Source: Sediminicola arcticus (lineage in GTDB: Bacteria; Bacteroidota; Bacteroidia; Flavobacteriales; Flavobacteriaceae). From it: a DNA stretch of 64,000 bases. Below are positions 51,381-60,298 of the stretch, piece by piece (position 1 is the first letter of the stretch; the number at the start of each line of letters is the position of its first letter). The notes beneath the pieces were generated by a model that saw only the letters and a program-made list of their open reading frames with translations, was not told the origin of the DNA and made no database searches. The position numbers and the translations under genes are program-made. The stretch covers positions 62,001-126,000 of the forward strand of contig NZ_JBEXAE010000003.1 in NCBI RefSeq assembly GCF_040566695.1, in the 5' to 3' direction.

Positions 51381-52469
51381 ATGGAAACAATGACTACTTA
51401 TTATAATGAAGTACATCCAAATTTTAAAATCAATGGTATTTCCTGTAATGCTGAGGAATTGAAGGAAATTGGCTATTGTTTGATAAAGGAGGGAGAAGCA
51501 TTCGAAATACCATTTGGAGATTTTTTATTGGACTGGCTAAGCGATAAACCAACTATACCAGTTAAAACATCAGGATCAACAGGCGAGCCTAAAACCATAC
51601 ACCTTAAAAAAGAACATATGGTAAATTCGTCTTTAGCGACTGCCAATTTTTTTGGATTGGAAGCCGGGGATACTGTACTCCATTGTTTACCAGCATCCTA
51701 TATTGCAGGTAAAATGATGCTCGTTAGGGCTATCGTTTTGGGATTGCGATTGGACTATGTCGCACCCGCTTCCTTTCCGCTTTCAGGCGTTAATAAAACC
51801 TTTAAGTTTGGAGCAATGGTTCCTATGCAATTGGAAAATTCATTGAACCAAATCGATCAAATAAACACAGTGATTGTTGGTGGAGCCCCTATTTCAGAAA
51901 AGTTGAAAGATAAAATCCAATTATTGGATAATGAAATTTTCGAAACCTATGGCATGACAGAAACTGTAAGCCACATTGCGATAAAAAAGATAAGCCAAAA
52001 TCAAAATAATACAGAGCAAAATTTTGTGGTACTTCCAGATATTGCAATACATACCGACAAGAGGGGGTGCTTGGTAATTGATGCACCTATGCTTGCAAAG
52101 GAAACCATTGTTACTAATGATTTGGTTGATATCAGGAATGAAAAAGAATTTAAATGGTTGGGCAGATATGACAACATTATCAATTCGGGAGGGATTAAAC
52201 TAATACCTGAGAAAATCGAAGCTAAATTAGCCTTATTCATAACCTCTAGATTTTTCGTTGCTGCTATGCCAGATGAGATGCTAGGAGAAAAATTAGTACT
52301 CTTTGTTGAGGGGAGCGGCATTGATCAGTCATTATTAGAAGATTTAAAAAGCAAGGGAACACTTGAGAATTTTGAGATTCCAAAAGAATTGGTGACCGTA
52401 GAGAAATTCGCAGAAACAGGGAACGGTAAACTGGACAGAAAAAGGACTATTAAACTATTCTCCCTATAA
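51381..52469 (+). CDS. menE: o-Succinylbenzoate-CoA ligase, short form
   Basis: 362 residues, shorter than the roughly 450-490 of other MenE proteins because the N-terminal adenylation subdomain is reduced. AMP-forming motifs are kept: KTSGSTGEPKTIHL (P-loop), ETYGMTETVSHIA, WLGRYDNIINSGGIKLIPEK and the C-terminal catalytic lysine in GNGKLDRKRTIK. It activates o-succinylbenzoate for MenB, whose gene is not in the window. Last of the menC unit. Confidence 0.92.
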   Translation: METMTTYYNEVHPNFKINGISCNAEELKEIGYCLIKEGEAFEIPFGDFLLDWLSDKPTIPVKTSGSTGEPKTIHLKKEHMVNSSLATANFFGLEAGDTVLHCLPASYIAGKMMLVRAIVLGLRLDYVAPASFPLSGVNKTFKFGAMVPMQLENSLNQIDQINTVIVGGAPISEKLKDKIQLLDNEIFETYGMTETVSHIAIKKISQNQNNTEQNFVVLPDIAIHTDKRGCLVIDAPMLAKETIVTNDLVDIRNEKEFKWLGRYDNIINSGGIKLIPEKIEAKLALFITSRFFVAAMPDEMLGEKLVLFVEGSGIDQSLLEDLKSKGTLENFEIPKELVTVEKFAETGNGKLDRKRTIKLFSL

Positions 52470-52514
52470 TTCAGTATTAGTATATTTACATTAATTCAAA
52501 AACTAACCAACCAC

Positions 52515-53861
52515 ATGAGAGCAATACTTTTATCCCTATGTTTTGTATTTACTATTTCTTCCAAGGCTCAACAGATATTGCCAGAGGTGGAAAGGGCCAA
52601 GGCTGTTGATGAAATAATGGAAGAGCGTTTCAATGTATTGTTACCTTCCCTAATGGATAAAACTGGGATTGACATGTGGATTGTTATTTCTAGGGAATAC
52701 AATGAAGATCCGGTTATAAAAACCATGTTACCTGCAACTTGGTTGAACGCAAGAAGAAGGACTATTCTTTTGTTTTATAGGAACAAGGCTAAGAACAGCA
52801 TTGAAAAACTTGCCGTAGCTCGTTATAACGTTGGAGAGAGCATTATATCTGCTTGGGATAAGGAAAAAGAGCCTGATCAATGGAAAAGACTGATGCAATT
52901 AATTGAAGAACGTAATCCATCGAGGATAGGACTTAATTATTCCAAGGATCATAATATTGCCGATGGTCTAGACAAGACCGATTATGATGAATTCATGGGA
53001 TATCTTCCACAAAAATACAAATCAAAAGTATCTTCTGCAGAAAAATTGGCCGTAGGGTGGATAGAAACAAGAACAGAGAGAGAAATGGTGATCTACAATC
53101 AATTAGTAGACATAACCCATGATATAATTGCAGAGGCATTTTCTGAAAAGATAATTACCCCAGGTGTTACTACCACTACCGAAGTTGAATGGTGGATGAG
53201 ACAAAAAGTAACAGATTTAGGGTTAGAGACTTGGTTTCACCCAACAGTGGATATTCAAAGATCTAGTGAGGAATTGGTGTCTCACCTATATTCATTCTCT
53301 GGAAGACCAGATGATGCAGTAATACTTCCTGGGGATTTGTTGCATTGCGATTTTGGGATTACCTATTTGCGTTTGAATACAGATTGTCAGGAACTGGCCT
53401 ACGTCTTAAAGCCTGAAGAAAAGGCAGCCCCAGCTTTTTTAGTTAATGGTTTAAAGGATGGGAACAGGGTACAGGATTTCTTAACTAATAACATGGTAGC
53501 TGGCAGAACGGGGAATGAGATTTTGGCAAAGTCACTTTCCGAAGCTAAAGCCGCAGGTTTAAGACCTTCTATATACACACATCCCTTGGGTTTATACGGG
53601 CATTCGGCAGGAACTACTATAGGAATGTGGGATTCACAAGAAGGGGTCATGAAAGATGATGGTGAGAAGTATCCATTAAATCCAAATACGGTTTATGCTA
53701 TAGAATTGAATACCACAATTACTATACCTGAATGGAAAAGAGATATCCGAATTATGTTAGAAGAAGCAGGTTTTTATGGAGAGAACGGCTTTAGATATGT
53801 CAATGGAAGGCAAACTGAATTGTTGCTGATCCCAAGAATTAAGGAGCACCAAGGGAATTAG
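52515..53861 (+). CDS. Secreted M24-family metallopeptidase
   Basis: 448 residues. SPI signal (LLSLCFVFTISSKAQ). A creatinase-like N-terminal domain, then the pita-bread M24 fold. Metal ligands are present: Asp in LLHCDFGITY, Asp in LNTDCQELAY, His in HPLGLYGHSAGT, Glu in YAIELNTT and Glu in MLEEAGFYGENG. An exported aminopeptidase of the Xaa-Pro type is likely, with unknown specificity. Separate from the men genes. Confidence 0.88.
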   Translation: MRAILLSLCFVFTISSKAQQILPEVERAKAVDEIMEERFNVLLPSLMDKTGIDMWIVISREYNEDPVIKTMLPATWLNARRRTILLFYRNKAKNSIEKLAVARYNVGESIISAWDKEKEPDQWKRLMQLIEERNPSRIGLNYSKDHNIADGLDKTDYDEFMGYLPQKYKSKVSSAEKLAVGWIETRTEREMVIYNQLVDITHDIIAEAFSEKIITPGVTTTTEVEWWMRQKVTDLGLETWFHPTVDIQRSSEELVSHLYSFSGRPDDAVILPGDLLHCDFGITYLRLNTDCQELAYVLKPEEKAAPAFLVNGLKDGNRVQDFLTNNMVAGRTGNEILAKSLSEAKAAGLRPSIYTHPLGLYGHSAGTTIGMWDSQEGVMKDDGEKYPLNPNTVYAIELNTTITIPEWKRDIRIMLEEAGFYGENGFRYVNGRQTELLLIPRIKEHQGN

Positions 53862-53933
53862 ATGTATAATAAACAATAGGACTTGTTCTTTTATAAATAG
53901 ATAGTTCTAAACCACTGATGAAAAACCAGTTTT

Positions 53934-56552
53934 ATGGGCAGGGATTTTAATTTTATTTTGAAAAGAATCCTAATTACAGGCACTTGTTTTTTTTTCTTTT
54001 TTTCGCCAAAAGGCCTGTTTTCACAAACGGTTTTTAATGGTGTGGTTTTAGATGCAGATACAGATCTTCCATTGCCGTATGTAAATATTGGTTTTATTGA
54101 TAGGCAGCTTGGAACGGTTTCAGAAGAAAATGGAACGTTCAACTTTTCTTTTGATTCATCCAAATTGTCCTCATTGGATACGCTAAAGATTTCTTCTTTG
54201 GCGTATAAAGAGTTTAAACTTCCTTTTGTTGAAATGCAGCATCTATTTGATAACCCTGTTGAGTTTAAAATTGAACCTGAAATTATAAATCTTAATGAAG
54301 TAGTTTTAACCAGTATTAAAAGGAAGAATAGAAGCAGTAGCGAAAAAATGGTAGGTTATTCTTATGTAGGGCAATTAAAAAATGGTTCTTGGGAAGGCGA
54401 AGGTGCTTTGGGTGGAGAATTGGTCACTAAAATCAATGTCAACAAGAAAAAAAGGAAACTAAATGCGTTTTACTTTTATGTTTTAGAGAACATCTCTGAT
54501 AGTCTTTTGATACGAATTAATGTGTATGATGGGACTACCAAATATCCTAAAAAAAAGATAACCAATAAGAATATAATATATACTTTAAAAACTAAAATGG
54601 GTAAAGTAGGCATTGACCTTGCTCCTTATGATATAGTTGTAGAAGATGATTTTAGTATAGGAATTGAACTGTTGAAAGTATATGGGAACCAAATTGGCCT
54701 CATATTAGCAGGGGATGATACTCCTGGCGTTTCCTACAGAAGATATACTAGCCAAGGAGAGTGGAAAAAATATTCCAAAGACGCATTAACCTTTTTTGTG
54801 AGTACAACACAATTGGAAGAAGAGGAAGATGGTGAATTGTCTGATTCAATTTTAGTTACTGATTATTCTACCGAACAATTGCTACAGACCTTAGGTAAAA
54901 ATAGAGAAGAAGTCGGTGGTTTTGTTTTTAAGGAGGGGGAGCCGTTAATAAAAGCTCAAATTCAAAATCTAAATTCTGGAGAGGTTACCACTACGGATGA
55001 AAGGGGCAGATATAATTTAAAAGCCAGGGTTAACGATGAATTGGAATTTAGCTTTTCATCCTTAGCAAAGGAGGTTAGAAAAGTATTGGAAACCACTTTT
55101 GCCATCAACGTATCTTTGGAAGAAAAAGTAGTTGAACTGGAAGAGGTTACGGTTACAAGTGCGGCAAGGCAGAAAAGGACCCAAAAAGAGTTGTATGATC
55201 AGTACAATGAGGATAATGGCATTATAAAAACGTCTTTTGGTATTTTTGACAAACGAACTTCTGGAATTTCCATGAAGATGCTGGATGAGTCAGATTTTAC
55301 CAGTGGGGCAACCACTCTGGGTAATTTGTTGAGGGGAAAGATTTCTGGTCTAACTATGAGGTCTAATGATAATACCGATGGATCAACTGAAATTTATTTG
55401 AGACAAGGGGGTGCCAATCGCCCAATTCCTGCTGCCTATGAAATTGATGGACTTATTGTACAAGGATTTCCTGATTTTCTAGACATTTCACAGGTTAAAC
55501 GTATCGCTGTTATTTCTGGACTTGCCGCTGTGGCCAAATACGGTACCGTGGGTGCCGGTGGGGTTATTATCATTAATACTAAAGCTGCTCATGCTTCACC
55601 TCTAGCTTCTGGTTCAACAATTAAAGTAAAAACGTACAACCAAGAGATGAACGAGAACGTGATATCTGAAGAGGAGGCACGTCTTAATTGGCCAAATTTT
55701 TTACAAGAACTTTATAGTTCCCAAAACGTGACGGAAGCACAAGGCATCTATAATTCTTACGAACCAAAATACGGCTCAAACCCTAATTTTAATATTGACG
55801 CCAGTAACTACTTTCTTGAATTCTGGACCAATGAACCTTTTACGGAAAAATTACTAAATGAAAATCTAAACCGCTTTAAAAACGATATAAACTATCTAAA
55901 GGCGTTAGCTTTTGTTTTAGATAAAAATAAAAAATACGAACATTCCGTTGCATTGTACAAACAAATATTGCTATTAAGATCAAATCTCGCAGAATCCTAT
56001 AGAGATTTAGCTAATGCCTATATTAAAAATAAACAAGAGAAAATAGGTAAAAATTTATATGCTAGGTATTTTAATTTGTTAAAAGAAGGGTATTTTTCTA
56101 AACAACCGGAAGCACTACAAAATGTAATTAACTCAGAAGTAAAAGCCTTACTTGAGGTCACTGAAGATCAAATAAAAAGTCCTTTGACTAATTTCATAAA
56201 TCAAGACAATATAAAAACGAGGATTTTATTGGAATGGAATGATGATGCCGCTGAATTAAATTTTCAATTTATCTCTCCTGATAAAAATGTAAGCAGCTGG
56301 TCAAATGCTATGGATGGCGAATCAAATGAAAGCCTTCTTTATAAAGGATATACTAGTAAGGATTTCTTTATCTATGGTAATGACGGTACATGGCAAATAA
56401 ATGCAAACTATTTAGGCAATAAATCGGGCTTGGCCACCTATTTAAAAATAACGGTAAGTACAGCCTTTGGTTCTGAAAATCAAAAGGACAGGGTTGAATT
56501 CTTTAGAATGGATTTTAAGAATGTAAATAGAATACTCGTTCAAATTCCTTAA
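53934..56552 (+). CDS. TonB-plug protein with two CarboxypepD_reg-like domains, no beta-barrel
   Basis: 872 residues. Signal peptide (FFFFFSPKGLFSQ), first CarboxypepD_reg-like domain (about 33-115, VLDADTDLPLPYVNIGFIDR) closing with LNEVVLTSIKRKNR, an uncharacterised region (about 135-320), a second such domain (about 328-395, KEGEPLIKAQIQNLNSGEVT) closing with LEEVTVTSAARQKR, then a TonB-receptor plug (about 448-550: GNLLRGKISGLTMRSNDNTD, YEIDGLIVQGF, GGVIIINTK). Instead of the 500-residue barrel come TPR-like helices (about 650-720) and a C-terminal beta domain (about 760-872). It cannot be a normal transporter; perhaps a periplasmic adaptor or surface protein. No SusD-like partner nearby. 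Confidence 0.8.
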   Translation: MGRDFNFILKRILITGTCFFFFFSPKGLFSQTVFNGVVLDADTDLPLPYVNIGFIDRQLGTVSEENGTFNFSFDSSKLSSLDTLKISSLAYKEFKLPFVEMQHLFDNPVEFKIEPEIINLNEVVLTSIKRKNRSSSEKMVGYSYVGQLKNGSWEGEGALGGELVTKINVNKKKRKLNAFYFYVLENISDSLLIRINVYDGTTKYPKKKITNKNIIYTLKTKMGKVGIDLAPYDIVVEDDFSIGIELLKVYGNQIGLILAGDDTPGVSYRRYTSQGEWKKYSKDALTFFVSTTQLEEEEDGELSDSILVTDYSTEQLLQTLGKNREEVGGFVFKEGEPLIKAQIQNLNSGEVTTTDERGRYNLKARVNDELEFSFSSLAKEVRKVLETTFAINVSLEEKVVELEEVTVTSAARQKRTQKELYDQYNEDNGIIKTSFGIFDKRTSGISMKMLDESDFTSGATTLGNLLRGKISGLTMRSNDNTDGSTEIYLRQGGANRPIPAAYEIDGLIVQGFPDFLDISQVKRIAVISGLAAVAKYGTVGAGGVIIINTKAAHASPLASGSTIKVKTYNQEMNENVISEEEARLNWPNFLQELYSSQNVTEAQGIYNSYEPKYGSNPNFNIDASNYFLEFWTNEPFTEKLLNENLNRFKNDINYLKALAFVLDKNKKYEHSVALYKQILLLRSNLAESYRDLANAYIKNKQEKIGKNLYARYFNLLKEGYFSKQPEALQNVINSEVKALLEVTEDQIKSPLTNFINQDNIKTRILLEWNDDAAELNFQFISPDKNVSSWSNAMDGESNESLLYKGYTSKDFFIYGNDGTWQINANYLGNKSGLATYLKITVSTAFGSENQKDRVEFFRMDFKNVNRILVQIP

Positions 56553-56839
56553 TTAGAACTTCCACACTTATAACCATCCCATGTTAAATTATTTTTCGAA
56601 GAGTACTATTTTACTAAAAAACTATCCCTAAAGAACATTATAAAGTTTAAAAGATTAAAGGAGTTTTAGTTGTGAAAATCATATCGTAAGCGATACAATT
56701 TATTAGTATTTCATAAACAAAATAGTTCTTATAAAGAATTGCACTTTTTATTACATTATAGAGCCAGGGTATTTGGAACTTTTCTATTAAACACGCTGTA
56801 GTGTGAAAAGAAAAGGTTGTTGTGGTTCTAATTGTAGTG
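56553..56839. other. 287-bp intergenic region, no gene seen
   Basis: AT-rich spacer between the plug protein and the convergent DoxX gene. It holds one small inverted repeat, TATCG-N4-CGATA (56682-56695), and no clear terminator. I found no ORF or promoter. Confidence 0.4.
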
Positions 56840-57262
56840 TCAAGATTCCATTTTAAGGTAATAGTCCGTAGAATGTTTCCCTGATCCGTAAAACAGAAAG
56901 AAACTACACACTAATAATACAGCACTGGCTAATATTAAATTGGAAGTGTTCATTTCTCCAATAAAATTAATGAGTACCGCTCCTATTATAATTGGTAATT
57001 GGGTTAGAATGGCCCAACGGGTATACAATCCGAAGATAATGAGTAAACCCCCAACAAGATGTGCCGGTGCAACATAATGAACAGCCAACATGCTTCCTGC
57101 GAATCCTTTTAAAGGGGAAACGAGTTCCAGAATTATTTGGGTGTTCCCAATAAAATATAGGCCTTTAATAAACAGGAAAAGTCCTAAAGCAATACGCAAA
57201 ATATCAAGAGGGTAATACGTGTGTTTATTTGCCCATTTGTTGAGTGTTTTAATAGTTCCCAT
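56840..57262 (-). CDS. DoxX-like membrane protein
   Basis: 140 residues with four membrane helices (ILRIALGLFLFIKGLYFIG, VAPAHLVGGLLIIFGLYTRW, LTQLPIIIGAVLINFIG, LILASAVLLVCSFFLFYGSG), the DoxX/DoxD layout. Function in bacteria is poorly defined. It lies 58 bp downstream of the acyl-CoA carboxylase gene on the same strand, so may be co-transcribed. Confidence 0.85.
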   Translation of the reverse strand: MGTIKTLNKWANKHTYYPLDILRIALGLFLFIKGLYFIGNTQIILELVSPLKGFAGSMLAVHYVAPAHLVGGLLIIFGLYTRWAILTQLPIIIGAVLINFIGEMNTSNLILASAVLLVCSFFLFYGSGKHSTDYYLKMES

Positions 57263-57320
57263 AATTGAAAAGATTAAAATTACTCTTATTAAATTACTGA
57301 AAATAAGCGATATAAAAAAA

Positions 57321-58976
57321 TTAAACCTGCAAGAGCCCTAAATTAAATTTCTTTTCAATTGGAGCGTGATTGGCAGCCTCAATTCCTAAGGAAATCCAAT
57401 TTCTGGTTTCTAGCGGATCTATAACGGCATCGGTCCATATCCTTGCTGCCGCATAATAGGGTGATACTTGGTCATCATAGCGGTCCTTTATTTTATTAAA
57501 AAGCTCTGCTTCTTTCTTTTCAGTGATGGTTTCTCCTTTCTTTTTCAAGGAAGCCTTTTCTATTTGTAACAGAACCTTTGCGGCAGAATTTCCACTCATA
57601 ACGGCCAATTCGGCACTTGGCCAGGCTACAATAAATCTGGGGTCAAATGCTTTTCCGCACATGGCGTAATTACCGGCTCCATAACTATTACCTATCACTA
57701 TAGTAAACTTAGGTACTATTGAGTTACTAACGGCATTGACCATTTTTGCGCCATCCTTGATTATTCCTCCGTGTTCACTTTTACTGCCTACCATAAACCC
57801 AGTTACATCCTGTAAAAAAACTAAGGGTATCTTTTTCTGGTTACAATTGGCAATGAAGCGAGTTGCTTTATCTGCAGAATCCGAATAAATAACCCCTCCA
57901 AATTGCATTTCTCCTTTGGTGGTCTTTACTACTTTCCTCTGATTGGCAACAATACCAACGGCCCAGCCATCAATCCGTGTATATCCCGTCAATATAGTCT
58001 TTCCGTATCCTTCTTTATACTGCTCAAAATCAGAATTGTCAACAAGTCGCTTAATAATTTCAAGCATGTCATATTGATCGGTGCGGGAAGCTGGTAAGAT
58101 ACCATAGATATCTTCTGGATTTTCTTTAGGCCTTTTAGGGGCTGTTCTGTTATATCCGGCTTTGTCAAAATCACCAATTTTACTAACTATATTCTTTATG
58201 GTATCTAGTGCATCTTTGTCGTCCTTAGCCTTATAATCCGTCACTCCACTTATCTCACAATGGGTGGTAGCTCCTCCCAAACTTTCATTGTCTATACTTT
58301 CTCCAATGGCTGCTTTTACGAGGTAACTTCCTGCTAAGAATATACTACCTGTTTTATCGACTATGAGGGCTTCATCACTCATTATAGGTAAATAGGCCCC
58401 TCCAGCAACACAACTGCCCATAACTGCAGCAATTTGTGTTATACCCATACTGCTCATCACAGCATTATTTCTAAAAATACGTCCAAAATGTTCTTTATCT
58501 GGAAATATTTCGTCCTGCATTGGAAGATATACTCCGGCACTATCAACCAAATAAATAATGGGCAATCTGTTTTCAATAGCAATTTCCTGGGCCCTTAGGT
58601 TCTTCTTTCCTGTAATTGGAAACCAAGCACCAGCCTTAACTGTAGCATCGTTAGCGACAACAATGCACTGTTTGCCTTCTATATATCCTATTTTGATTAC
58701 AACGCCACCTGAGGGGCATCCACCGTGCTCTTCATACATTCCTTCACCGGCAAAAGCGGCTATTTCGATAGACTTCTCCTTGGTGTCTAATAGATAATCA
58801 ATCCGCTCCCTAGCGGTCATTTTACCTTGTGCGTGCTGTTTTTCAATTCTGCTTTTTCCGCCGCCTAAATGTACTTTGGCCAAGCGTTGCTTTAAGGATG
58901 AGAGTAGTAATTTATTATGGTCTTCGTTCTTGTTGAAGGTTATATCCATTTCTGCAATTAGTTTCTTTTGAGCCAT
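57321..58976 (-). CDS. Acyl-CoA carboxylase beta subunit, methylcrotonyl-CoA type
   Basis: 551 residues. Biotin-dependent carboxyltransferase with two crotonase-like halves: GKMTARERIDYLLD, CPSGGVVIKIGYIEGKQCIV, DSAGVYLPMQDEIFPDKEHF (methylcrotonyl-CoA carboxylase-like), MGSCVAGGAYLPIMSDEALI, SLGGATTHCEISGV, and C-terminal VFLQDVTGFMVGSKSEHGGI and GNSYGAGNYAMCGKAFDPRF. Probable leucine-degradation step; propionyl-CoA type is less likely. The alpha (biotin) subunit gene is not nearby. A second possible start lies at residue 10. Confidence 0.9.
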   Translation of the reverse strand: MAQKKLIAEMDITFNKNEDHNKLLLSSLKQRLAKVHLGGGKSRIEKQHAQGKMTARERIDYLLDTKEKSIEIAAFAGEGMYEEHGGCPSGGVVIKIGYIEGKQCIVVANDATVKAGAWFPITGKKNLRAQEIAIENRLPIIYLVDSAGVYLPMQDEIFPDKEHFGRIFRNNAVMSSMGITQIAAVMGSCVAGGAYLPIMSDEALIVDKTGSIFLAGSYLVKAAIGESIDNESLGGATTHCEISGVTDYKAKDDKDALDTIKNIVSKIGDFDKAGYNRTAPKRPKENPEDIYGILPASRTDQYDMLEIIKRLVDNSDFEQYKEGYGKTILTGYTRIDGWAVGIVANQRKVVKTTKGEMQFGGVIYSDSADKATRFIANCNQKKIPLVFLQDVTGFMVGSKSEHGGIIKDGAKMVNAVSNSIVPKFTIVIGNSYGAGNYAMCGKAFDPRFIVAWPSAELAVMSGNSAAKVLLQIEKASLKKKGETITEKKEAELFNKIKDRYDDQVSPYYAAARIWTDAVIDPLETRNWISLGIEAANHAPIEKKFNLGLLQV

Positions 58977-58998
58977 AAAGATAAGGAGTTATATTCAT

Positions 58999-59006
58999 TA
59001 ACTTTG
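58999..59006 (+). promoter_or_regulatory. -7 box (TAACTTTG) for the Gfo/Idh/MocA gene
   Basis: Exact TAnnTTTG match within the 48-bp divergent gap; predicted start near 59012, leader about 13 nt to the ATG at 59025. This argues against the upstream extension of that frame. Confidence 0.55.
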
Positions 59007-59024
59007 ACAAAACTTAAGTTGAAA

Positions 59025-60008
59025 ATGGAAAACAAAATAAGATGGGGCATCCTAGGTCCTGGCCGGATAGCACATAGTTTTGCCAAGGATTTACGATTAA
59101 CGCAGACCTCTGAATTAGTAGCGGTAGCCTCAAGAAATTTGGATAGGGCATCTGATTTCGCCAAAGAATATGATGCTAAATATGCCTATGGTAGCTATGA
59201 AGAACTTTTCAATTCAACGGAGGTAGATGTCATTTATATTGCCACTCCCCACACACAGCATTCAGCCTTGGCTATTGCAGCCATGGAACATGGGAAGCAC
59301 GTTCTGTGTGAAAAGCCAATGGGGGTAAATACGGGTGAAGTGACGAAAATGATTGCGGCTGCCCAAAGGAACAAGGTATTTTTAATGGAGGCTCTTTGGA
59401 GCAGGTTTAATCCATCCATCAGAAAAATAAAGGAATTGGTTGATCTTAAAAAAATAGGAGTCATAAGTTACCTTCAGGCTGATTTTGCTTTTTATGCTCT
59501 GGATAGGGAAGAAGAAGGTCGATTGTTGAATCCGGCCCTTGCTGGTGGCTCCCTTTTGGATATTGGGATATATCCTATTTTTTTGGCCTATTTGCTGCTT
59601 GGGAAACCATCAAAAATATTCGCATCTTCAAAATTTCATAAGACTGGTGCGGAAATCCAGACCTCTATCATTTTTGAGTATGAGAAGGCCCAAGCCATGC
59701 TTTATTCTGGCTTAACAAGTAATTCAGAAATGAAGGCCAAGATTACGGGCACCAAAGGATCCGTTTATATACACCCAAGGTGGCATGAGACCAATGGTTT
59801 TACCATTGAAAGCAATGGAGAAAAGGAGGATATATTGGAACCTACCGTAGGGAAGGGGTATAGCTATGAAATTGAAGAAGTAAATTCCTGTTTAGCATCG
59901 GGAAAATTGCAAAGTAGCCTTTGGTCACATCAAAACAGTTTGGATTTAATGGAAATATTGGACCAGGTAAGAAAGCAGACTGGTATTACTTTCCCATTTG
60001 AATCTTAA
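59025..60008 (+). CDS. Gfo/Idh/MocA-family oxidoreductase
   Basis: 327 residues from ATG at 59025 (MENKIRWGILGPGRIAHSFA). Rossmann motif GILGPGRIA, cofactor contact IYIATPHTQHSALAIAAMEH, and the family EKP motif HVLCEKPMGVNT, then a C-terminal alpha/beta domain (GGSLLDIGIYPIFLAYLLLG). NAD(P)-dependent oxidation or reduction of a sugar or related polyol; dihydrodiol dehydrogenase-like by overall feel. Divergent from the carboxylase gene. Confidence 0.9.
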   Translation: MENKIRWGILGPGRIAHSFAKDLRLTQTSELVAVASRNLDRASDFAKEYDAKYAYGSYEELFNSTEVDVIYIATPHTQHSALAIAAMEHGKHVLCEKPMGVNTGEVTKMIAAAQRNKVFLMEALWSRFNPSIRKIKELVDLKKIGVISYLQADFAFYALDREEEGRLLNPALAGGSLLDIGIYPIFLAYLLLGKPSKIFASSKFHKTGAEIQTSIIFEYEKAQAMLYSGLTSNSEMKAKITGTKGSVYIHPRWHETNGFTIESNGEKEDILEPTVGKGYSYEIEEVNSCLASGKLQSSLWSHQNSLDLMEILDQVRKQTGITFPFES

Positions 60009-60080
60009 AGTTTTTTGTTTTCATTTATTAAATCTTTTAAAATTTACGATATTTGTCGGTAGCAAAAAATTTAATTAAAT

Positions 60081-60263
60081 ATGGGAATGAACAAGAATAC
60101 CGTGCTTGCATGGGCCACTTTTATTATGGTCATTGTTGGACTTTCATTAATAGCGCTTGGAGCTTTTAGATATAATGATACTGCAGGATGGGGTTTTGCA
60201 GCAGTAGGCATAGGTTTTTTTGCCATTGCTTGGGTATTTAATGCCTTAAAGGGTAGAGTATAA
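60081..60263 (+). CDS. 60-residue two-helix membrane protein
   Basis: MGMNKNTVLAWATFIMVIVG begins the first helix and GFAAVGIGFFAIAWVFNALK forms the second; the ends are short and basic. I recall a flavobacterial family of this kind named CAL67264, but am not certain. It lies 35 bp upstream of ettA on the same strand, so the two are likely co-transcribed. A near -7 box GATATTTG is at 60048-60055. Function unknown. Confidence 0.8.
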   Translation: MGMNKNTVLAWATFIMVIVGLSLIALGAFRYNDTAGWGFAAVGIGFFAIAWVFNALKGRV

Positions 60264-60298
60264 CATATCCAAATCATCAATTTTAATATTAAAATTTT

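Noticed and set aside
53891..54163. 90-codon reverse frame
   Set aside because: Antisense to the beginning of the plug-domain gene, whose signal peptide and domain are clear.
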